Assembly: GCF_000150275.1 (NCBI RefSeq)
Contig: NW_002060962.1
Span: 26,007 to 90,006 of the forward strand
From: Trichoplax adhaerens
Taxonomy: Eukaryota; Placozoa; Uniplacotomia; Trichoplacea; Trichoplacidae
Length of the DNA stretch: 64,000 bases
Direction of reading: 5' to 3'
The notes beneath the pieces are model-generated. The model saw nothing but the letters and a program-made list of their open reading frames with translations, did no database searches and was not told the DNA's origin. A program made the translations under genes and the position numbers. Below, piece by piece: positions 10,579-24,010 of the stretch. Each line of letters opens with the position of its first letter. Within the stretch, counting starts at the first letter, position 1.

Positions 10579-13500
10579 AATATATCTATCTTTCTATTGT
10601 TTATGCGAAAAGAATAGAAGGAGAATCTCTCACTGGTGATGGCTAGAATTTCTCGAGATATTTCTCTTATACTGTATTTCTTATAAATTAAATAAGTAAT
10701 TATTTCCATCTGGTAACTTCAAAATACAATGCAAAGCTATGATATTCTCGTGTTTTAAGTTGAAAATTGCGTTTATAAAATAAAATAAAGTATTCAATAC
10801 AGTATTCCATAGTCAATATTTCATTAAAATAGATATTTTGATCAATTGATAATCTATGTGATAAAACTAAATAAAAAATTTGTAATACACTATGACGTAT
10901 ATGATTTAGCTGATTTATTATTGACAGCATTACAGCAGGTTAGTTCTACTCCATTTTAAATTTAAAAATTATTGGTCATTAGATTATAGCAGTTCATACT
11001 CTATATTAAGTGATAGGAGAGAAAGTGTATGACTTCCATATTAGTACCTGAACTGTTACTTTCATTTCCTTCTTTACGGTATATCTAATACCAGGATTTT
11101 AGTAGCTGTTACTGATCCTATATCCTTACTGCCAGATTGATAAAAATTTCTTGATCAATACAATTTAAAAAGCCTAGCCTCGATGAGTTTCTTTTCGGCT
11201 TTTTATATTATTTTATTTACTGCTCAGAAGTCTTTACTAGGTAAGGCTGATTTACTATCTTGTGAGGATATGAAATAATCCTTTCATTTAATTTTCTGAA
11301 TTGGCTAACTTATAAATGAAGTGAGATAACAATTTATCTGTATGCGATTATATATGGAAAGGCAATGATTTTGCAGTTACAACTTTTACTTTACGTTTTT
11401 ACAACTAAGTAATTCATAGTACGTATTACTCAGTTCTTTTGGGGATGGAGTATTTCAAAACATGCTTAAATTACAGCTGGAATTTTTAGAAGTAAAAGTA
11501 ACGAGTTAAATTGCACTGTATTCCAACGTTGTGAGTTTAATTTTATAAAGTGTCAAAGGTACTCAATCTTTTCTTGGTTGTTGTTACTGTTATCCATTGA
11601 TAAAATTTTAACGTATCTTATTTTAAAAATTAATCTTCATGTCAATTTACATGATTAAATTATAAACGGAGTCTGACTTGACTGCTTCAGCTCAACGAGT
11701 AATTATAAATTCTGAAACTATCACTACAACTTAACAATAATGTACTGGAAGTTTTATCATTGCTGTTAAATGTCATCGATAGAAAAAACTTTTAAATTGG
11801 TTCATATTCCATTTTTGAAATGATAGGTTGACGTGTTGAAATTAGAAGCTATTAATTTATTGTTGATAGAAAGTTATCTACTTTAATCATTTTATTCTTA
11901 AAGTTTTCTTAAGGGTAAGGAATTAAAATTTTTTCTTTCTTGCAGCATTTTTATGATTGCTTTTGACCTCTCTGCATTGTAGTGAATTAAATTACCATGA
12001 AGTATAAAAGAATTTTTAGTCACTATTATTCGGTATCCAATTAAGAACTTGCTACGAATATTGTTAGTTATGTTTTGATCTTGAGTAGAGTGTAATATCA
12101 ATAGTTATATAACAATTCATTAACGGTAGCTCACCTTCTATAAGTTTATAAAGTTGAAGTTAGATTAAAGGGGAAAGATTTAACTTTCCTGATTACTTTG
12201 TAATAATCATTTATATTTGTTAGTGTTTATGCTTTGAGTTTATCTGAGTAGTAGGAATCTTTTTAAAAATATTATTAATGTAGCTATACAATTTATAAAT
12301 ATTTAGTTATTAATTTATTGATTGCATTAGCTACTCTAAATAGTGGTGAGTGAATATATATTATTAAAAATCCTTAGGACTATATTGACTAAAATACTTA
12401 CAACTATAATATTTTAATTCCCAGAATGATGGCATTTGATTACGCAATAAAGCTTGTCTAAAGTAAATACTGCAAAATAATACATTACAGTAGAATTGGC
12501 ATAATTTAAATGGACTGTGATATCATCAGAACTTAAACTTTTGGATGGGAGTCCGATCTGTTGCTAGAAGCAATTTCAGTATATGTGTATTGAACAGACT
12601 AAATACAGCAAATTTAATGTATGAGTATTGCAAGTAAAAGATTTAATCACACGGTCGATCCTAATTAACTATTATGCTTTTAATATCAGTATATAGTAGA
12701 AACTGCAGAATTGCTAAATTAAATTATATTGGCTAACAAAATGAAAGATTAGAAACAATTTTTAACTTAATTAATATGTGAGATTATTGTATACCAGCTA
12801 TATTCTATGCTACTTAAGCAATCTATTAGGTGTGATTCAAAGTATCTGTAGTGACTTTCTCTTAAGATAGGTACTCTCTACCTTCGATAATCTAATCATT
12901 TTCTACCATACTGGAATTGATATTACATTATGAGTCTCTCGGTTGTAGAGAATGCGAACAATCTGAAGTAGAAAGTCGATTATCTCAATTTTTGATCAAT
13001 CATAATTTATTATTAATGATCTATTGATTACAAGGCCAATTTCTGGGAAGACAGGAAATTTTTAGATAATCGGTCTAAATTTTAATGATTTTACTATATC
13101 TATTGAGTAGAAAGGCTTCTTGCTTTCACTTCATTCATCAACTGCTTAACATTTCAAGTATTGAAATGTATAGTCTAGCATTCTAAACTTTATCAGTATA
13201 CATTCATAAGAATATTATAATAATTATAATCCGATCTTTATACTAAGAGTAACCTCAAAAAGCATCAGGATTGAAATAAATTTAGGAGATAATATTGGCT
13301 TTATTTTGCGTATTTATATATGGCATTTTTAAATTGAGAGCTTGATTATTAATACATGTAATTTAGTATTGATGATTACTGTTAAGACATGATTTGCTAA
13401 ATTTACGTATGGGTTGAATCTTTATCGCTAAGATGGTGCGAATGGAGTAGGCATCTTATTTAATTATTAAGTCAAGAGAAAAACCCTTATACTGCATACA

Positions 13501-15327
13501 TCACACGTAGTGAAGGATGAGCACATAGATGCGCTTTTGCTAGAACATAACTGATATACGAAAGTTCAGAAAATATTTATACGTTAATGCAAGTAAAAGA
13601 ATTACAACGTTTTAAACATTTGTTAGTGAAGGGCGCGAAGTGTTTGCTATCCATCTACCCTAACCCTTAACTGGTATAAATTTAATAGGCATTTACTTGG
13701 ATATTACAATAAAGAAACCTTTTTTGGCTCATACTATAGAATAACTGCTAGCAATTTTGTATTATATAATCGCTAGGATAATGAAATTTGAGCGTATTCA
13801 TATTAAATCATTAAGATAAAAATGAGAGAAGTCTATTCAAATGTAAAAGCTTAAATCTATTATTTTGTGCTAAGAATTAAATCGATATCTAGAAGGTGTA
13901 CGGTATATTAGTCGTATTATATACTGAGTTCATCGTAAGACATAGGCCTTCATATATTTAATGAAAAAGATCCCCGTAGTTTTAGGTGATATTATTTTAG
14001 GGACGACAAAATAGAGTAAAATATTAATAAGTCGTATGTATATTGGAAAAAATTCGTCCGTTTCATAGTACGTTGTTTAGATTTATTGTTGAATCGATAG
14101 AAATAATCTAACACTTGATAGTTGCAACTGTATGATCAAGTACGCTTATGTTCATCGTATATCGACATCTTGATGTATATTAATTGAGGAAACATAAAAA
14201 ATTTTAGTCTAGAACAGGTAATACTTATTATCGTATTGATATGCTTATATGCAAAATTGTGGTGCCTTTAATGTTAACAACATTATGTTTTCATTTTTGT
14301 TCAACTTCGCAAAACATCGATTTTATAAAGTTGGATGCTAGTATCATTGTGTAAGCGAAATTTTACTGTTTGCTAGTTGCTCATAATTATAATATTGTCA
14401 TCGTAACTTTATTCTTCATGATGACTTTGCTGTCAATTTTTACTCAATCTATCGGTATGGATAAATAATTGATAAATAGCAATAATGCAAAACATACTCA
14501 AATTGTAAAATCGATTTAATCATGCAAGTATTTATCTTTTACTATATGCTAGCTATCTCATAATGGTGAACAGTCTGTTATAAAAATTGAACAATTTGAT
14601 ATTAGAAATGCCTTTATTGCTGTATTACAATCAATGGCCATATTTGATCTTCTTTAATATCATAAATAGGAGCTATCATTCAAGAATTAATTATGCATAT
14701 TTTATAATTATAATATCAAAGTATTATTGATTCCTAACTTTATTATCTTTTTTCTGACATGATAATAGTATTATATACATTAAATCTTCTGAATGATAGT
14801 TTACAGTTGTTATGCTATCAATAGAATAACTTTAATTCCTTTGATCTTTTGTACTAGCCTGCTAATGTTATACTCTCTTTCTATACATATTTACTTTAAT
14901 AATAGCCATCTTTAACAAATGACTAGTTACCTTTCTTTAAGTTACTTTGTTATTTGTCTCCTATAATAGCAACAAAAGACTATTGAAGGGATAAATACTT
15001 GAAATTTTTTCGCTGGATGGCTTAAATTTTGGAATGTTACCTGTACTTTTCCTTTTATATTAGAGTTGATAAATGAGGGGATAAGAATCTTTATCTATTT
15101 TTTTACGCACATCTGCCGAAAATGTATTTCCCTGATGGCTGTTGTAAAGCTAAATAAAGAACTGCTGTCTTGATCATAGGCAGAATTATGATATACGCAT
15201 ATATACGTACAGTATATTGACCACTGAGATGGATACATTGTTGTGATCATATACGTGTACATCATTCAGATTCTTGTTTTCCTAGATTCTTGCATACAAT
15301 TTTAATGAAACATCTATTATCTTAATT

Positions 15328-15742
15328 AGTGACCGATTTTATATAGTATTGATAGTACCATACCGGATGCTTCTAATTTAAAATCAACTGATGGTCATAA
15401 AGGAAATAGGTTCACGTAATGAAAATCGACAGTCTTAGTAATCAGTTTTACATGATATTGATAGTTCCTTCCTAGATCATTCTTTTACTTCTTATTCTTA
15501 TCAATTCGCCATAAAAAGGAATATTAACTCGTAGCAAAAAGTAGCCATCTTTAATGATTGGTTTTATTCATATTAATAGTATTGTAGCAGATACTTCGTA
15601 CTTAAGTCAACTGATCAAAAAGAAATACGTATACGAATTAAAAAGTAGGCCATCTTAACGATCAGTTTTATGTTATGTTGACAGCATTGTAGCCAATACT
15701 TTCAATTCAGCTGATGGCAATAAATGAAATAGGCACACGTCC
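15328..15742. repeat. Diverged tandem repeat, four units of 86-116 bp
   Basis: Units starting at 15328, 15437, 15553 and 15657 each begin with a form of AGTGATCAGTTTTATNT, then RTATTGATAGTA, then TTNAAGTCAACTGAT, then AAAAAGAAATANG. Similarity between units is partial, so this is an old array. No frame is conserved across the units. Confidence 0.6.
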
Positions 15743-17949
15743 ATATGTGGATATTAATTTAATCAAAACGATCATTACTCTACTTAGTAAATATGTTTTT
15801 TAGCCTGTATGATCACTCGCATCTTTCTTGTCCTAGTTTACTATGATCATTTTAAGTAATGCTAATCATGGATTATTTTTTTCATTTGGTTAGTAATTTT
15901 TTGATTATTTTTAAATAATATGGCATACTGGCTTTTCAGGTAAAAATTATGAAACAATTAATATATGAGCACAAGATTGCATATACATGTTTATATATTA
16001 ATTATTATCGATGAAGAAGTTAAAAAGTAATACGAAATCTATCCTATAAATGGACAATTTTTTTATCTCTTTTTGTACTATTTTACAGGATAGGTCTAGT
16101 TCACTTGAAGGGACAGTAATTAAGGCTTTTAGACAAAAATTTTTTAGGACGTGTATTCTGATGACAAGTTGACACAAAAGTAGATTGAACTATTTTAATG
16201 TCAGTTAGCTGTAAAAGTAAATAATATCGATGGTCTAAAAACTGCAATCTAGCTTAATATCTTTGATATTTAACTGTAATACAAATGTATCAAATAATTA
16301 TCCCTTAAAGACAAGGGTAAACCGTAGGTTATCATAGCTTGTAAATAATCTCCTTATGTTGTACAGTACATTAATTTTCTCTGTTAACAGATATAAACAA
16401 TGTATCGTTATGATTAAAGCACTAATATTATAAATAACTCTATTTCACTATAAATACATTTGGATATTAGTGATAATATCAATTTACAATAGATATTTGT
16501 CTCGATTAGTTGTATTTTGATGATCAGTTCGCAAATTTATTAAGATTCTATTTTCCTATTGATTAAAAATAGAAAATAAATAAACTGAATAGACTTAGTT
16601 TCTATTATAATGAGAGGAGGAAAGAACGAATGATATGATGAAAATTGCATAGGGGAATAATTTACTTTCCAATGCAAACAAGGAATTGGATTAAATGCCT
16701 TCTGGCAAAAATTCACACTCATTATCCTAACACTTTATATTATTCATGTGTATAATCTAGATACCTATTGTATCGCTCCTTAATTAATTCCTTATTACTG
16801 ATTTGCAATAGGTAAAACCTTGTCTTGGTAGTGTTTATTGTTCAGTTGATAGACATCTTTTATGTGTGTGAAAATGACGGCTGAATGATTTTGAGCACCG
16901 GTCTAGTTTCACATTGGATTGCCTTAGTGAAAATATCTGACAGAAACGGTGTGGAATGTTTACGGATTCAGCTAATTATTTTTCAACTTTTATACAGGAA
17001 GATATGATTGAAAGCACCTACCACCTGCTTGATTACATTATCAATCTCTACTGTCTTGAGATGATTCACTAACCACATCATTATGTCAAAATATAATACC
17101 TAATGAATAAATATATAAAAAATGAAATATGTGTAACTAAATAAAGACGCATGTTGTTTTGCTTGACATACGAGTATTCAATAATTACACTCATAGGTGC
17201 CTATTAATCGTCATTATCATTTTGTAGCTTTATCGATTTTCTACTATATTTTATTTAATAAAATTTTAAAGCAATGAGAATCATATTGATAAATTACGTG
17301 ATTTATTATTAAAGTTTCCTTTTTATTTTAAAGGTATGATACGACCACATTCATATAACTCACTAATTTGTCTTCAACTAACAGATTCGATGGTAAAATA
17401 TTAATGTGATATTTGTAGCATCATTTTGATTCATAATCACACATTATATATCAATGATTAATTATACGCATGAAAAATACCTTTAAAGAGCCATTGGATT
17501 ATGACTATTCTGATATAGCTATTGAAAAGTTCTATAAATATTATTTATTTACTTGTGCTTATTCACTTTAAATTTTCTATCTCTGTTAATTTTTTAATGG
17601 ACAGTTCAGTTTATCTAATCGAAATGTAATTATAGTTTTAATCTATCTGCAGTTAGAGATTGTACCAACTATAAAGTGAAAGCTTACCAATAAATTCGAT
17701 ACTATATATACACCATTATGATTTGATACGCTTTACAACTACTGTGCTTCATTGTCGTAAGATTATAACAGAAATATCATTTGCTTGGATGCAATATTAC
17801 TCTTATAAGTATTAGATTATCTCGTATTGTTATTTTGTTTTTGATAAGAACATGTTGACCAAAATATTAGTATTTATAATGAGTTTAGATTACTATTCAA
17901 TATGAAGGTTTTCTATTTAATTATACATATGGAAATGGTTCACTAAAAC

Positions 17950-18120
17950 ATGTTACGTAGTTCTAGTATAGCTTTTTACGGCTTTCCTAAGGCCCTTCAT
18001 TCTAATAAATTAGAATCATCAAAAGGGAAATTCACTGACCTGATCAGCTTAATGAAACAAGGTTTTTCTTCCTCTTCGCATAACGTTTTAGATGAATTGC
18101 GATATGTCAGTGTAAAATAA
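17950..18120 (+). CDS. Possible 56-residue small ORF, unrecognised
   Basis: An ATG at 17950 opens a complete frame that ends with TAA at 18118-18120. It starts MLRSSSIAFYGFPKALHSNK and ends LDELRYVSVK, with codon composition visibly less AT-rich than the surrounding DNA. The N-terminus is Ser-, Arg- and aliphatic-rich with no early acidic residue, which could suit a mitochondrial presequence; that is speculation. No family is recognised, and no splice partner was found. It could be an isolated short gene, one exon, or chance. Confidence 0.3.
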   Translation: MLRSSSIAFYGFPKALHSNKLESSKGKFTDLISLMKQGFSSSSHNVLDELRYVSVK

Positions 18121-20424
18121 TTATGCATGCTGTTGTCTCTTTCACTTGATTTAGCTAATTAAAAAAATAGGTGAAAGAACTTATTTTATTTCTATGTTTT
18201 ACATAACAAGGTTACCCAAGATATAATCTCTTTAATTGAAGGCTCAGATTCTAAAGAAACCGCCCGTTACTAAATCGATCTGCTATTTATTAACTTCTTA
18301 TTAAGGATATTCCCTGAGAGGTGATTGCTGTATCACATAAATACTTTGATCCTCCGTAGAAACAGTAATTTACAACGTACAAAATTAGTAATACCAAAAA
18401 TATTATACAGTATTGTTTGTGTATATTGTCCTTACACCCTACAATTACTATTTGATGTTTTATTAGGTAATGGTTGCTGAATAAATCAGTAGTTGTATAT
18501 CAGCAACGTCTAGTGTATTCATATAGCACACATCGCAAAGCAGTAACTTCTTAATCTCGTAATCATGGTAATAATAATTTACAGCAAGTAAATCTCAAAT
18601 TCTTTTTGCACTTATGTTGCGACTGCCCTACAGTCTCTGTAAGGAAATCTCAATTTAAGCAATTGAAAGCTTTGCGAAAATTTGTTGAAATAATGTCTTA
18701 AATATCGTAATTCTCGTCTAATATACAGCTACAAGTACAAGACTTTATTAATTCCACTGGTGAAAATTAGTTATGTCACAATTTGAGATCCTATTAATAG
18801 AAGATATAAAAATCTACAGCTTAGCTAGCTTGAATAACCTGTGATAGAAACTACCTTGAGTAATTTTGGTAATCTCAGACACTTGCTTAATTTTGCTCAT
18901 ATTCCTACAGCAAATGGATTTATGAAATCAATGATAACTAATAGAAATCATATTTAGATTTTTTAAAGCATCGATACCAAATCAATTCTAAGTATAAACG
19001 TTCTGAATTTGGTAGTTTGTCTACATGTGTATATATATTACTGCTAAGAATGAATATCGACAGTAAAACGTAATCAAAGGATGGTTTTAGTAATAATAGG
19101 AATGAAATAGGACCTACTAATTAGATATAATGTATGGTGATAGTATATGGCCTATTAGTAAACATTAGATATATCGATTTTATGGTTATACGATTGTATT
19201 CAATGACTAACTATTTCGAAACAATCGGTAAATTCTATAATTTCTCCTTTTTTGGCAGTAAATTAGTTTCTTTAGCTTAGCTGTATTAAGATTGTAATAA
19301 TACCTATGTTATATATTATTAAACGTATTGGAGGATAGCATGAACAGGAACACAAATATACTGTATTACTACCGTTCAAATGCACAATTTAAGAAATTTT
19401 ACATTGAACATTGTCCATTCCATTCGTGGAGCTGATGTTATCACTTAATACCAGCCTAAAAGGTACTTAATATTGGGAGTCAGCTATGTTTATGAGTCAT
19501 TTTTTTACTTGCGAAGAGAATTTTTGTTATATAATGGTCAGTTGACGTTACTGAATATATTGGAATTTACCGTAAATGTATACGCATGAAGCTACATTTT
19601 AAGACGGCACTAATAGGCAGAATTGGTATCATCTAGTAGTATACAATACTAAGAGTGTCTAATGCAGTAATAAGAATCATTGTTGTATTTAAGTTTACCC
19701 TAAACGTGATTCAAATGAAGTAGTAGTCTATTAGATGGTCAAAGTGCTAAGTATAAACTCGTATGCACAGAGCAAGTTAAACAAGATCGGTAATATACAT
19801 ATATCAATTTATCAACATCAAGGAAACATCAATATCTGGTTTATAACCGGGTAGCTTTATCATTTACATTAACAACCGCATTACATAGGCAGTGAAATTT
19901 CTTATCGTAAAACATTGCATTAAGTCGACAAAATGAATATCTCCATATAAACTCGAAAAGCCTAGAATAATGCCTGCACATATACCAATTAACTGATAAC
20001 TTTAGGATCTATTCCCTAAATCTAGCCTAGCTGTTACCGTTTTGTAATTGATGGCAAGAAATGATAAACTGATAAACGTTCATATAACATAAGATGAGAT
20101 CCATTACTTATCTTACATGGTTTTGGCGAGCATCATCAAAACATTTATTTAAGATTATTTTGTAATCTCCGTTACTGTACAGAATAGCAATTATATTAGG
20201 AAATGAGATCATTTAAATTTATAAGATCAATACAGTAAAACGGTGGCAGTAACATACAGACAAGTATTATTCACACCTGTTCACTCTATAAGAGATACAG
20301 TAATACATGGAAAAGTGCGGTGCGTTGCAAACATTATTTAACAATAATAATACTATTATTTACAGAGCCGTGTTGATTAGATTATAAAAAAAATGTGTTT
20401 TTAATGTAATTAATTGATATTATA

Positions 20425-21774
20425 TCAAGTCTTTAATTCAGAAAAGTCATCTGATAAATGTTTCATCTTTTCGTTATATTCATTATCGACTTTTTGGCAT
20501 TTTTCATTCATTTCTCTCATAAATTCATCCCATTCTGCAGCAAACTCGTCCGCTACACTTTCACTTCGTGGCCTGGTCTATTAGTTAATGTAAAATATTG
20601 ATACCAAATTAGAGGTTGATAAATCGGTGTTATGAGCTAAGCTAGGTATTATATCAAGCTAAGTTAGCAAACCTCTGTTACTTCTTCACTCGAATCTTTC
20701 TTTATCATTTCTGATAAGTTTTGTGTTAAATCATTTACTGTCGTAGATAAATTTGATATACTGTAAGGTTACTTTACTGTTAGTACAAATGACAAAACTA
20801 TTTACGACGTCCAAGTGTACAGTACATAGTTAGGTTTTTCATGATAAGAAATGTGATTAAGGCATGATATTGTAGGTCTACATAATGTAGACATATAGGT
20901 TGTTCTAGTAACATACTAGGTATACATCAGCTACCACATTTTCTTACAAAGGTATATCTTAAATATTTGAAGATTGTTCTTACTCTTTTCAGCTGCGCTC
21001 TCAATTTGATGTTGAAGATATTGCACGCATTCAGGGTGTAATTGGATTTGAACATGCCTAGTTTTCTCGTGGCATTTATTGAGCAGCATTAGTTCACGAT
21101 CGTTGCGTTTTATCTAAAGTTGAAATAAACATTCAATTCTCGATAGTGATTTTATGCAGGATTCTTTTACGTTCAACGTTAATACGTAGGATGAAGAATA
21201 ATGATGGTTTGAGTGTCATTTACCACATGCCAAGATATGTGTATATCAAAAATAATATTATTTCTCCCTATTTCACTGTAGCTCCTATGCTACAAGCATG
21301 AGATCAATACAGGCTGATGAATATAATTCTCATAGGATTTTATGGCAATTGTGTTTAATAATTTTACATTTTGGATAGGCTAGTGCTTACTACGTCAACC
21401 ACTGTAGTATATTGGCTAATTTCTAGTTGTATCTATATTATAAAGTTTACTAGTCATTCAAATTGAAAGATTGACTTGCATTTCTCTACCTCAAGCTCTT
21501 TGATTAGATGGTTTACTTCACCATGAATTGCTGCTCGGTGATCGAAGAGTCTGGCATAGATTGCCGAGGTGTCTACACAGTGAATAAGTTTCATTTAGAC
21601 GAATTATGTTGACAGTATTAGAACATTTATAGCATTAAAACTGTAGCTTTCCTTATCTATGCTATAGAGTAAGTATTCACTGTACTTGTATCAGTATGTA
21701 CGCGCACGTATTATAGTACTATGCAAGGACGCATCTCTGAACATTTTACCTTTAAAAACTTGCTCCGCACTCAT
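20425..21774 (-). CDS. BLOC1S5: BLOC-1 subunit 5 (muted)
   Basis: Encodes the BLOC-1 subunit muted, a coiled-coil protein of the complex that sorts cargo from endosomes to lysosome-related organelles. Exons on the minus strand: 21774-21750, 21572-21490, 21113-20984, 20760-20673, 20577-20425. The second exon carries the family signature IYARLFDHRAAIHGEVNHLI, and the last has EWDEFMREMNEKCQKVDNEY followed by a charged helix. Both align in order with vertebrate muted. Length, about 160 residues, is slightly under the vertebrate 187, mainly at the N-terminus, which begins MSAEQVFKD. The junction between exons 3 and 4 is one base out of phase: the donor is A|GTAAGA and the acceptor ACAG|T, while the downstream frame needs one more base. 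The other junctions agree. The cause may be a missed micro-exon, a non-canonical splice site, or a one-base sequence error. Confidence 0.85.
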
Positions 21775-22814
21775 AGTTATTTTGGGGGTAGCCGGTAAAA
21801 GTTTGACTGTTTTCTATACACGCAAGAATGATGTCTAAATTCCTTGAAAGTAGGTAAGTTGCCAACGTGGTGCAGAGATTGCCACGAAAGCTGCCGATGT
21901 AAATGGTAGAATACGCATAGTGAGCGATTGTACTTAATAGTAAGTAGTCAAGATGACAAGTTATGAGAAATTAGGTAGTGATAGAATGGCAGTGGACTAC
22001 CGTAAAACTATACATATCTATACATCTAAAATAATAACATCCAACTTTTAGCTTGATTGCTACGTTCCGCGATCGTATGAATGTATCTTAACAATCAAGC
22101 CATTTAAAAAGTAGAACATTGCTGGGATCTTCTGTATCATTATACCGTATATTATAATGATAAGCGTACAATATACATCAATAATAAAGAAACCGGATTA
22201 AGAAGACTAATGTAAGCGTAGCGAGTAGGCCACCAACTAGTAATATACACATATAATTTAGCATTCATAAGCATAACAGGTCAGATCAATACAGCCAATT
22301 AAATAGGCATGGTATAGTATCGTATACGCGTATGTATCATTCTAGGCGTTCATTTCAGTTCAAAAAGTATAGAATCATCCACATTGGCTTCCAAGCGAGC
22401 GGGCTGTAGGCTAGTCCTGATGAAGTGATTAAAACTTACAGTAGATTAAGTAATACTCAATCTATTTCGATTGTAATCAACTGTAAACTGTTAATTAATC
22501 CATTATAATTATCAACAACAGTACAAGTACATCCGAATCAATAGTCATCTAGCATTGAAGTCATTGACAGTAATGTCGCAAGTAAGTTGGAAAATTACAC
22601 AAGTACTCTGCTGTCATGATTGCTTCCAACCTGCAAAGAGGCTGCAAGATTGCAGTTGAAACTGGTGAGTAAAACGAATCAATCAATAAGCAAGTCTTGA
22701 ATTAGTCTGCTACGCGTCCCATTTCACAAGTTCTATTACAGCAATGTTGCAAAACCTGCAAGACAAGATGGCCGCCTAGGGAAGCTTTAGCCGTCGCTTT
22801 CTGCGATCAATATA

Positions 22815-22870
22815 CACTACAGTACTGTACTGTATGACAGCACTGCCACTACAGTACAGTATAAACTAGT
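22815..22870. repeat. GTACTGTAC / CTACAGTAC palindromic cluster
   Basis: The interval contains CTACAGTACTGTACTGTATG and, some 20 bp on, CTACAGTACAGTATA. The two blocks are partly inverted copies of each other. The same words recur at 23125-23169, 40091-40145, 43275-43290 and, most completely, at 48913-48989. Confidence 0.7.
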
Positions 22871-23124
22871 ATAAACTGTTGTGTAATCCGGCCAAGTTCT
22901 GTCTGATTCTTGGATATTTTACGGCCACTTTCCATATGTTCTGTTAATAGAGTACACCTGTTGATGGTTTACTTCGAACCATCACGTACAACTTTCCATC
23001 AAAAATATTCACTATTTTTCATTATAATCTTCTAATTTGATCGAAATACGCAATTACTATCCTCCATTTCATCAAAGCATCGCGCATATTTTGGCCATTA
23101 ACTTCCACCATTCGATGCTTTCCC

Positions 23125-23169
23125 TACAGTGTACAGTGTACAGTACATTGTATAGTACTGTACTGTACG
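23125..23169. repeat. GTGTACAGTAC palindromic cluster
   Basis: CTACAGTGTACAGTGTACAG is followed within 15 bp by TAGTACTGTACTGTACG. The words overlap in both orientations and can fold on themselves. It is a shorter relative of the 48913-48989 element. Confidence 0.65.
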
Positions 23170-23434
23170 TTCTGAGCACCGATCAGGTAGTGTACAGACA
23201 GCCAGAAGGACTAAGCAACATTTCAATTTCCCTTGATGAAAGAAGTTGCACAGAGCTGAACTTGGAAACTTAGAGAAGGTTTTTGAATCTTTGGTTCATA
23301 TGCTTTTCTATATTGGCCATTTCCCAAGAAAAGACCGAAAATAGACCTATACTAGAGGTCTTATAGGGTAAGGAATAGATTTTTTTACTCTGTTATCAAG
23401 AAAAAATACCTAGTTTACATAACGTCAGCGACAC

Positions 23435-24010
23435 TTGAGTAAGACAACATGGCACGTATCATATTTATACAGTACTATTTGGAGGTGTTGCATCCTGATA
23501 GCTATAATTTCTAGTATGACTGCTGACTTCTATCTCAGCTATGGATCAGTTGTAATCGTTCAAGACAACTTACATGCTACTCTACAACAACTGGTGCATT
23601 CTTACGTTGATTGTAAGCTGCAATAAATGATGATAAAATTCTGGTATAAAATCTCATCCGTTTTATTTGGGAGAAGATGATTGCAGCATGACCATACTGA
23701 TACGAGCAGTTGTAGATCCCAATTATCAAACAATTGCAAGATTTGCACAAGATGCTGGGCAGTATACTGTATAGCTAAAGATGGGCAGATAATACTTGAT
23801 TTCTCTTCTACAGTAGGCGATTACAATTTCTTAGAAAAGATCGTAAATGAGAAAGGTTATGCGTTACATCAGATAGCAAAACATGTTGTTCAAGATGAAT
23901 ATGTGATAAAGTGCGCACATGAGTTATATGCATCTTCGGCCGGTAAAGACACTGACTATGTAGTAGCCAGTGCGGATGCAACAACCCGCCAAGTGTTTCT
24001 CTCCTCTTAA
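23435..24010 (+). CDS. Unrecognised coding-like exons
   Basis: The clearest piece follows TTGCAG at 23681-23686 and stays open for 108 codons to TAA at 24008-24010. It has two CxxC-like cysteines, a helix-like KICTRCWAVYCIAKDG segment, and ends ADATTRQVFLSS. A leading frame at 23516-23612 reads SYGSVVIVQDNLHATLQQLV and ends at a GTAAGC donor. Phase between the two pieces is not resolved. Alternating hydrophobic helices recall an Armadillo/HEAT-like fold, but no family is recognised. The region is less AT-rich than its flanks. It may be the 3' end of a small gene whose first exons lie at about 22.6-23.3 kb. Confidence 0.4.

Larger units (their letters stand above)
3083..20424. other. 17-kb gene-poor block
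   Basis: No conserved gene could be recognised on either strand here, although every gene elsewhere in the window is compact. The block is AT-rich and made largely of diverged short tandem repeats and hairpins, listed separately. A few exon-like fragments (8037-8155 minus, 9614-9745 plus, 17950-18120 plus) have open frames and plausible splice or start signals but no assignable family. The missing 5' exon(s) of the Kazal gene should lie in the left part. The remainder shows nothing I can interpret. Confidence 0.6.
21775..23434. other. Intergenic region, divergent side of BLOC1S5
   Basis: This stretch holds no exon I can assign. It contains two clusters of the GTACAGTAC-type palindrome (22815-22870 and 23125-23169). 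At about 23190-23270 there is an open frame following ACAGACAG that reads PEGLSNISISLDERSC and ends in TAG; it may be an exon of the unrecognised coding region to the right. Base composition is less AT-rich from about 22600 onward. Confidence 0.5.
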
